Both the position numbers and the translations under genes were made by a program. Source: Deltaproteobacteria bacterium (lineage in GTDB: Bacteria; Myxococcota_A; UBA796; JAFGLY01). Taken from it: DNA of 64,000 bases. The DNA lies in assembly GCA_016927815.1 (NCBI GenBank), contig JAFGLY010000125.1, positions 21,416 through 85,415 of the forward strand, in the 5' to 3' direction. Positions 58,355 through 64,000 of the stretch are shown here, piece after piece (positions within the stretch are counted from its first letter, which is position 1; every line of letters starts with the position of its first letter). Under the pieces are notes generated by a model, which was not told the origin of the DNA, did not search any database, and saw only the letters and a program-made list of their open reading frames with translations.

Positions 58355-58384
58355 CCACCCGCCGCAGAGCCACCTGCTGTGCAT

Positions 58385-58860
58385 CCCCCCGCGACCTCGA
58401 GATCCAGCGCCTCAGGAAGGCACTGGAGACGGCCCTCGCCCAACTCGCCGCGACCCGCGCGGAACTCGTGGCACTCCCTTGAGCAGGCGCGGGCGTCCGA
58501 CGCGCGCATCGGCGAACGGACGGCCCAGGTCGCGCGTCTCACCGAGGTGGTCGCCTCGGGGAACGACCGGATCGCCGAGCTGGCAACGGACGCGAGACGA
58601 AAGCGCGCCACCTCCGAAGGGCACCTGGAACTGCAGAGGATCCCGCTGTCCATCTCGTTCTTCGTCCCCCAGGTCGAGGCGGCGGCCCAGCTGCTCGACG
58701 TGGTGGACTCCGAGCACTGGAAGCAGCTCCTCGCCGGTCCCTGGATGCCAAGCGACGGCACCTCGCTCGAGGGGATCGTCCCCGACCTGCCCGTCACGCA
58801 CGACGGCCACCTCGAGGTGTTCCTCCGCGACGAGACCTGTGGGGGGGTGCCACGCGGTCA
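58385..58860 (+). pseudogene. Decayed IS66-family transposase (TnpC-like) remnant with frameshift and internal deletion
   Basis: Frame 1 RDLEIQRLRKALETALAQLAATRAELVALP*, frame 2 LEQARASDARIGERTAQVARLTEVVASGNDRIAELATDARRKRATSE...IPLSISFFVPQVEAAAQLLDVVDSEHWKQLLAGPWMPSDGTSLEGIVPDLPVTHDGHLEVFLRDE; resembles the IS66 coiled-coil N-terminus joined to the 'HW..LLAG.WM.TDGTGLKVLVP.LP..H.GYLEVFR.DE' catalytic segment. Confidence 0.65.
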
Positions 58861-58873
58861 TGGGGACTCCAGC

Positions 58874-59021
58874 GGAAGAAACTCGGGAGGTAAGGACTTA
58901 CCCTCGGTGTTGTTTCCTCTCTGGAGGTAGTAACTCGTTGGGTAGAGCCTTACCCTTGGAGTTACTGCCTATTTAGGGGAAGTAATTGTATAGGTAACTG
59001 GTTACCCCCGGACTTGCTTCC
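58874..59021. repeat. Tandem array of three dyad-symmetric 44-bp units on an exact 52-bp period
   Basis: Units at 58874-58917, 58926-58969, 58978-59021, each 8-mer/N7/14-mer/N7/8-mer with GGTA....TTACC centre: GGTAAGGACTTACC, GGTAGAGCCTTACC, GGTAACTGGTTACC. Confidence 0.8.
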
Positions 59022-59284
59022 GCGACGCTCCACTCCGGGACGCGCCGCTCTCTCCGCCAGCGCCTCCAGGGGTGAGGCCATCCAACTCTGTCGTGCTTGA
59101 CCTTCGCCCTGACCGACGCTACGGCCCCCGGATGCTTCCTGTCGTCCGTGGGAGACATCGCGCTGGAGGCCCGCCGGCGACATCGGTACGCCGACCGTGT
59201 TCTACGACCCGACATCGGGTCGTCCGGCTAGGGCCTCGAGAGGGTCGCTCCACGTCTCGCTTTGGGAGTTGAAGGGGATCCGCC

Positions 59285-60667
59285 ATGAAGCTCTCCGCCA
59301 GCACCAGGATCCACGATCTTCTCGAGGAACACGCGTTCCTCGAGGACTTCCTGGCCGGCTACGACGCGAAGTTCGAGATGCTGAGGAGCCGCATGGCCCG
59401 GGCGACCCTCGGCCGTCTCGCCACCCTGAAGGTCGCCGCAGGCATCGCGAGCATCGACCTCAACGATCTCCTCGAGGCCGTCGCCGCGGAGATCGAGCGC
59501 CGCACCGGCTCGCGTCCCGATCTGGAGCGCTCGGCCGAGGGCGAGCGCCAGACGCGGGAGCGGCGGATCCGGGTGCTGGAGGAGATCATCCACGACCTGC
59601 ACGACGGAGGCGATCTCGAACGGGCCCGATCGCGCTTCGCCGAGGCGATCGAGGACGTGGAGGCGAGCGAGATCGCCGCCATGGAGGAGGAGCTCATCCG
59701 CGGCGGCATGCCCGTCTCCGAGGTGCAGCGGCTGTGCGACGTGCACGTGAGCGCATTCCGGCAGGCCCTCGACGAGCACCAGGCGGTGGAGGTGCCCCCC
59801 GGTCATCCCGTGCACACCTACGTCGCAGAGAACCGAATCCTCACCCGGCTCGCGAACGCGCTCGGCAGCCTGGCGCGCGAGGCGGGTCGCGGCAGGGACG
59901 CACCGGAGCGCTTCGCCTCCATCGAGGAGGTTCTCCGCGATCTCGACGGGATCGAGAGCCACTACCAGAGAAAGGAGAACCAGCTCTTCCCGTTGCTCGA
60001 GCGGCACGGCGTGACCGGCCCCCCCCAGGTGATGTGGGGCGTCCACGACCAGATCCGCGCGGCGCTCGCGTCCGTCCGCGAGGCGGTTGCGCAGCGGGAC
60101 GCCGAGTCCTTCTCGAGCCAGGCGCCTGCACTCGCCCGGGACATCGTCGAGATGGTCTACAAGGAGGAGAAGGTCCTGTTCCCGATGTCGCTCGAGACGC
60201 TCTCGGAAGAGGAATGGGCCGAGGTTCGGCGCGGTGAGGACGCATTGGGCTACGGGCTCGCCCAACCTGCGGCGTCCTGGCCGTCCGCACGGCCGGAGGC
60301 CATGGAGGCCGTCCCCGCGATGTCACCCGAGGGCCTCCTGGCCCTCCGGACCGGCGCACTCTCCCTCGACCAGGTGAATCTCGTCCTCACCCACCTGCCC
60401 GTGGACCTCTCGTTCGTGGACGAGACGGACACCGTCCGCTTCTACTCCGAGGGCCCGGACAGGATCTTCCCGCGCAGCCCGGCGGTGATCGGGCGCAAGG
60501 TGCAGGCCTGCCACCCGCCGAAGAGCGTACACGTGGTGCAGAGCATCCTCGACGCGGTCCGCGACGAGGCCGGCGCCTATCGAGGCTGCCTCGAGGTCAG
60601 CCAGGACGTGACGCCCATCCGTGCCCTCACCGGAGAGCAGAGGTTGCTGGACCGGAGGATGGAATGA
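59285..60667 (+). CDS. DUF438 / hemerythrin-like / PAS-like multidomain protein
   Basis: N-terminal TRIHDLLEEHAFLEDFLAGYDAKFEMLRSRM (ScdA/DUF1858-like), HPVHTYVAENRILTRL...ESHYQRKENQLFPLLERHGVTGPPQVMWGVHDQIR hemerythrin/DUF438, then VDETDTVRFYSEGPDRIFPRSPAVIGRKVQACHPPKSV PAS-like. Confidence 0.85.
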   Translation: MKLSASTRIHDLLEEHAFLEDFLAGYDAKFEMLRSRMARATLGRLATLKVAAGIASIDLNDLLEAVAAEIERRTGSRPDLERSAEGERQTRERRIRVLEEIIHDLHDGGDLERARSRFAEAIEDVEASEIAAMEEELIRGGMPVSEVQRLCDVHVSAFRQALDEHQAVEVPPGHPVHTYVAENRILTRLANALGSLAREAGRGRDAPERFASIEEVLRDLDGIESHYQRKENQLFPLLERHGVTGPPQVMWGVHDQIRAALASVREAVAQRDAESFSSQAPALARDIVEMVYKEEKVLFPMSLETLSEEEWAEVRRGEDALGYGLAQPAASWPSARPEAMEAVPAMSPEGLLALRTGALSLDQVNLVLTHLPVDLSFVDETDTVRFYSEGPDRIFPRSPAVIGRKVQACHPPKSVHVVQSILDAVRDEAGAYRGCLEVSQDVTPIRALTGEQRLLDRRME

Positions 60668-60699
60668 CCCGGGACGCAGTGGCCTGATCGAGGTTGGGG

Positions 60700-61137
60700 A
60701 TGGCCGACTCCAAGCAGGCGATCCCGTCGCGTCGGATTCGGCGGGAACTGCGGACCGTTCGGGCCATGATCGCGCTCTACTGCCGGGCGCACCACGAGAC
60801 CCACGGCGAGGATCTCTGCCCCGAATGCCGCGAGCTCTGGGACTACGCCCGCCAGCGCGTCGAGCAGTGTCCCTTCGGGCCCGAGAAGCCGACCTGCCTC
60901 AACTGCGCGGTACACTGCTTCAAGCCCCAGAGGAGGGAGCAGATCCGGAAGATCATGCGCTTCTCCGGACCCAGGATGGCCTGGCGCCACCCGCTGTGGA
61001 CCGTCTGCCACTTCATCGATGGGAGGAGACCGACACCGTTGAGGGTCGAGCCCCCGCGGAGTGCTTCGTCGGGCCGTCTTCGGTCCCCCCCGTCGGAGGG
61101 GGAGCCCTGGGCACCGAGTCCAGGTCCACCACGATGA
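60700..61137 (+). CDS. YgbA-like 'nitrous oxide-stimulated promoter' family protein
   Basis: MIALYCRAHHETHGEDLCPECRELWDYARQRVEQCPFGPEKPTCLNCAVHCFKPQRREQIRKIMRFSGPRMAWRHPLW. Confidence 0.88.
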   Translation: MADSKQAIPSRRIRRELRTVRAMIALYCRAHHETHGEDLCPECRELWDYARQRVEQCPFGPEKPTCLNCAVHCFKPQRREQIRKIMRFSGPRMAWRHPLWTVCHFIDGRRPTPLRVEPPRSASSGRLRSPPSEGEPWAPSPGPPR

Positions 61138-62770
61138 CGTCGCGTGTCCGGGTCTCGATCGGCAGTGCGCCCGATCGTGCGGCCGACGCCCAGGCGTCCC
61201 TGAGGGCCGTCTGCCCGGCCGGCGCGACGTCTTCGTGGATGAGCACGTAGCGAAACCCCATGGATGAGAGCGTGCCGGCGGCCTGCTCGGGAGGCTCTGC
61301 CAGGGCGTGTGCGACGCGACCTGACCAGGGTCGGTTCAGTCCGGCGGCCACCGGCCGCTCGTGACAGCTCTGCGCGAGAAGCCATCGCTCGTCGAGGGTA
61401 CCGGGCAGATCCAGCACCGGACCGTTCGCCAGGCCGTCCAGGGCCTGGCACCCGCGGACGTCGAGCGGGGACGGACCCCACCGGAGCAAGGCCGGACCAC
61501 CGCCACGGAGCAGGAGGTCGGTCGCGAGACCGAGCGCCAGGAGGGCGGCCACCGGGCCCCGTCCCTTGTGCAGACGCCCGGTCAGGGTGTCGATGCCGCG
61601 AGCCGCGAGCAACCCCACCCCCAGGGCGGCCAGGGCTACGAAGCGGTATTCCAGGTGCAGCCCCGAGAGCCCGGGCCATCGACCGATGGCCGCCCAGGGT
61701 CCGGGGACGCCTCCGGCGTCCGCGACGCTCCAGCGGAGGATCGGCCCGAGCCCCAGGCCCAGCCCGGCCAACACGAGCCCCCAGGCCCGCGCTCCGCCAC
61801 GCCACCCGACGAGGGCCAACCCCACCGCCAACACGCCGAGGTACCAGGCATGGACGCCCTCAGCCCCGAACTGCACCTCCCAGGCGGCGCCGAGGAGGCC
61901 CGACAGGTCGGCCGAACCGGCCGGAGAAAGCGGCTCGCTCCGCGCCACCATGGAGCCGGGCCTCGCCAGGACCCGCGCCTGCAGGGCGGCGTACGTGCCC
62001 CCGACCAACGCGGCCGACGCGATTCCTGCCAGGAGGCCGAGGGCCCCGCGAAGGCGGCGTCGCCCGGGACCCATCGCCTCGCCCGTCCTCGTTGTCACCC
62101 CCTCTCCGAGGCGTGCGCTCCCGCCGAGGAAGACGAGGGTCGCCACGCCTGCCATGACGCCGCAGTACGGGTTGAACCAGGCGGCCAGCCCCACCGAGAG
62201 CCCGGCGGCCAGCCCTCGCCACGGACCGTCCAGTGCACGGCGTGCGACCAGGGCGGCCAGGGGGACCCAGAAGACCGGCGTCACGTCCGGGTTGCCGTTG
62301 TGCACGCTGCTCAGCAGCACGGGCGAGAGGCCGAGGCAGGCCCCCGCCGCCGCAGCCGCCCAGCGGGAGACTCCCAGGGCGGTCGCGAGCGCCGCGGCGA
62401 GCGCCACGGCGAGCCCGATGTGGACCACCTGCAGCAGGTTGGCCGCCGCCACGGGCCCCAGGGTCCAGGTCATCGGTGCCACGAGGACGGCCTCTGGAAG
62501 ATCGGCGACCAGGAGACGCGCCCCCTCGGGGACCAGCACCTCCGGCACCTCCAACGGCGGCGGTCCGGGCCAATGTTGGGCCACGCGCCACAGGCCCCAG
62601 GCCACCCCGCCCAGATCCCCCCCTCCCCCTCCCAGCGCCCCGTGTACCGCATCCACGGCGCCCCGCGGGGCACCCGCCGCGCCGGCCAGGACACACCCCA
62701 GGGCGACCAGCGCTCCCGTGACCCACGGTCCCGGCCCGCGGCTTCCCGCGATGGGCGAACCTCGCATCAT
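61013..62770 (-). CDS. Polytopic membrane protein, GT-C glycosyltransferase-like architecture
   Basis: Many hydrophobic helices; LHLEYRFVALAALGVGLLAARG and VLDLPG-type C-terminal segment as in membrane YfhO-like proteins. Confidence 0.6.
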   Translation of the reverse strand: MMRGSPIAGSRGPGPWVTGALVALGCVLAGAAGAPRGAVDAVHGALGGGGGDLGGVAWGLWRVAQHWPGPPPLEVPEVLVPEGARLLVADLPEAVLVAPMTWTLGPVAAANLLQVVHIGLAVALAAALATALGVSRWAAAAAGACLGLSPVLLSSVHNGNPDVTPVFWVPLAALVARRALDGPWRGLAAGLSVGLAAWFNPYCGVMAGVATLVFLGGSARLGEGVTTRTGEAMGPGRRRLRGALGLLAGIASAALVGGTYAALQARVLARPGSMVARSEPLSPAGSADLSGLLGAAWEVQFGAEGVHAWYLGVLAVGLALVGWRGGARAWGLVLAGLGLGLGPILRWSVADAGGVPGPWAAIGRWPGLSGLHLEYRFVALAALGVGLLAARGIDTLTGRLHKGRGPVAALLALGLATDLLLRGGGPALLRWGPSPLDVRGCQALDGLANGPVLDLPGTLDERWLLAQSCHERPVAAGLNRPWSGRVAHALAEPPEQAAGTLSSMGFRYVLIHEDVAPAGQTALRDAWASAARSGALPIETRTRDVIVVDLDSVPRAPPPTGGTEDGPTKHSAGARPSTVSVSSHR

Positions 62771-63747
62771 CCGGACCCGATGGTGGAGCACGCCCCCGTG
62801 CCTCCGCCTCCGGGCTCCAGGCACCGGTGGTAGTGATCGAGGGCCGTGTCGAGCCAGTGGTGGAGGCGACAGGAGCCCGCCCGTGTGCCCACGAACCCCA
62901 TGTGCCCGCCCCGGCGCTCGACGTGCAGGTGCACGGCCTCGGAGACCGGTCCCAGGTCCGAGGCGGGCGCCAACGGATCGTCCTCGGTGGCGAGGATCAC
63001 CGTGGGGACCCGGATGGCGGACAGGTGTGCGCCGCAGGAGCAGCGGGAGTAGTAGTCGGCCCGATCCGTGAAGCCCGCGGCCCGGGCGGTGTAGACCTCG
63101 TCGAAGTCCCTCAGGGACGGGGTGGGGGGTAGGGTGACCCGCCGACTGGCGGCCTCCCTTCTCAACAGGCGCACGAAGCGAAGGTCGTAGATGCGATTCC
63201 AGCCCCTCTGCAGGCGCAGGCTGCTCGCGTCGAGGTCGCCGGGCGGATTCACGGCGATGGCCGCGTCGGGCTGATGGCGATCCCGATCCCGGCCCAGGAG
63301 GAGGAGCAGGATGTTCGCGCTGATGGAGAAGCCCACCGCGGTCAGGTGCGAACCCGGGAAGCGCTTCCGCACGAGGGCGAGGGCGGCGGCCATGTCTGCC
63401 GTGGATCCGCTGTGGTAGGGACGAATCGCCAGTCCCCTGCCCTCTCCCACGCCCCGGTGGTGGACAGCGACCACGGCGTGGCGTCGTCTGGCCAGGGTGG
63501 CAGCCGCCCGGCGCATGTAGGCCGATCCCGCGGTCCCACCGAGCCCGTGGAAGAGCACCCCCACGCGGCCGCTGTCGCCCTCGAGGAGGCGCAACGCCAG
63601 GACGTCCCCGTCCTCCAGGTCCAGGAGGGCCGGCGTCCAGGGGAGATCCGGGCCCGTGCCCCTCGACAGGTTCCCCAGGAGGGTCTGCAGGTGGGGCGAC
63701 CGTGCGAGGCGGAGGGGATGGAAGGGCTCGGGACGAGGCAGGTCCAT
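62767..63747 (-). CDS. Alpha/beta hydrolase, YheT-like
   Basis: SPHLQTLLGNL, GVLFHGLGGTAGSAYMRR, VVAVHHRGVGEG, LTAVGFSISANILLLLLG, HMGF. Confidence 0.9.
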   Translation of the reverse strand: MDLPRPEPFHPLRLARSPHLQTLLGNLSRGTGPDLPWTPALLDLEDGDVLALRLLEGDSGRVGVLFHGLGGTAGSAYMRRAAATLARRRHAVVAVHHRGVGEGRGLAIRPYHSGSTADMAAALALVRKRFPGSHLTAVGFSISANILLLLLGRDRDRHQPDAAIAVNPPGDLDASSLRLQRGWNRIYDLRFVRLLRREAASRRVTLPPTPSLRDFDEVYTARAAGFTDRADYYSRCSCGAHLSAIRVPTVILATEDDPLAPASDLGPVSEAVHLHVERRGGHMGFVGTRAGSCRLHHWLDTALDHYHRCLEPGGGGTGACSTIGSG

Positions 63748-63903
63748 GCCTCCCCCGGTATCCGGTCTGGACGCACGTCCGCTCCGCGCCCGTCCATCCG
63801 TCTCGGGGGAAGGGGGTCTGGCCCTTTTCCTTGATCTTCCGCGCGAAAACCGGCTACATTGTGGGGGACGATTCGTCTTCCCTCCAAGGCTTCGAGGATC
63901 TCC

Positions 63904-64000
63904 ATGTCTCCTTTCTCTCTTCGTCTGCTCGGGCTTCCTTTGGTGCTCTCCGGACTTCTGACGGCCGGGTGCGACGACGCGACGGACGACACGTCTCCCC
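63904..64000 (+). CDS. Putative lipoprotein (N-terminal fragment, cut by window end)
   Basis: MSPFSLRLLGLPLVLSGLLTAGCDDATDDTSP: signal peptide with lipobox LTAGC. Confidence 0.6.
   Translation, partial: MSPFSLRLLGLPLVLSGLLTAGCDDATDDTSP

Noticed and set aside
58020-58373. Minus-strand reading QARCAADLVRLLPDRGSAVRHRYKAADRMLGDIELVTVAAPPIADPDSH
   Set aside because: Looks partly protein-like and may be another fossil fragment, but no start, no family recognised and surrounding frames are disrupted.
58475-58485. In-frame TGA as a selenocysteine codon, given the nearby selenium operon
   Set aside because: Continuing the frame gives Arg/Gly-rich nonsense, whereas a one-base shift restores the coil; a frameshifted IS66 remnant is the simpler reading.
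58938-58944. GTTGGGT matching an integron GTTRRRY core
   Set aside because: Single short match, not reproduced in the other units, and no integrase nearby.
58874-59021. CRISPR array interpretation of the 52-bp repeats
   Set aside because: Only three units, each diverged, the spacers are only 8 nt, and no cas genes are present in the window.

Overview
High-GC bacterial chromosomal window, densely coded; gene content suggests Myxococcota or a related deltaproteobacterial lineage (inference). Most long ORFs on the opposite strand of real genes are GC-rich shadow ORFs and were discarded. Recognisable blocks: lpxD/ompH; coaX-birA-nadC-valS; a tRNA-Leu(CAA); efp between a PilZ-DUF4388-J-like protein and an Hsp70-PilZ fusion; a PPTase/TPR/MBL cluster; dus and ssb; panB-panC; an alanine-aminotransferase-like and ornithine-cyclodeaminase-like pair; an almost complete mevalonate operon (HMGR, MK, MDD, PMK-like, IDI-2) with glycerate kinase and a cysteine-poor peroxiredoxin-like protein; pepP; nadB next to a KptA-like/Nudix fusion; ileS; an envelope operon (sulfatase/LtaS-like, PHP/CehA-like); a selenium operon (DUF3343-SelD, cysteine desulfurase-like, YedF); a novel cysteine-rich protein; and a DUF438/hemerythrin/PAS plus YgbA-like pair. 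The best candidates for something undescribed are: a tandem array of three 44-bp dyad-symmetric units on an exact 52-bp period (58874-59021), next to a decayed IS66 transposase remnant and upstream of the hemerythrin/YgbA pair; the PilZ-tagged Hsp70/J-like pair flanking efp; the KptA-Nudix fusion; and the cysteine-rich orphan beside the selenium operon. No CRISPR array or intact mobile element was seen. All calls are by eye from the translations; no database searches were run.
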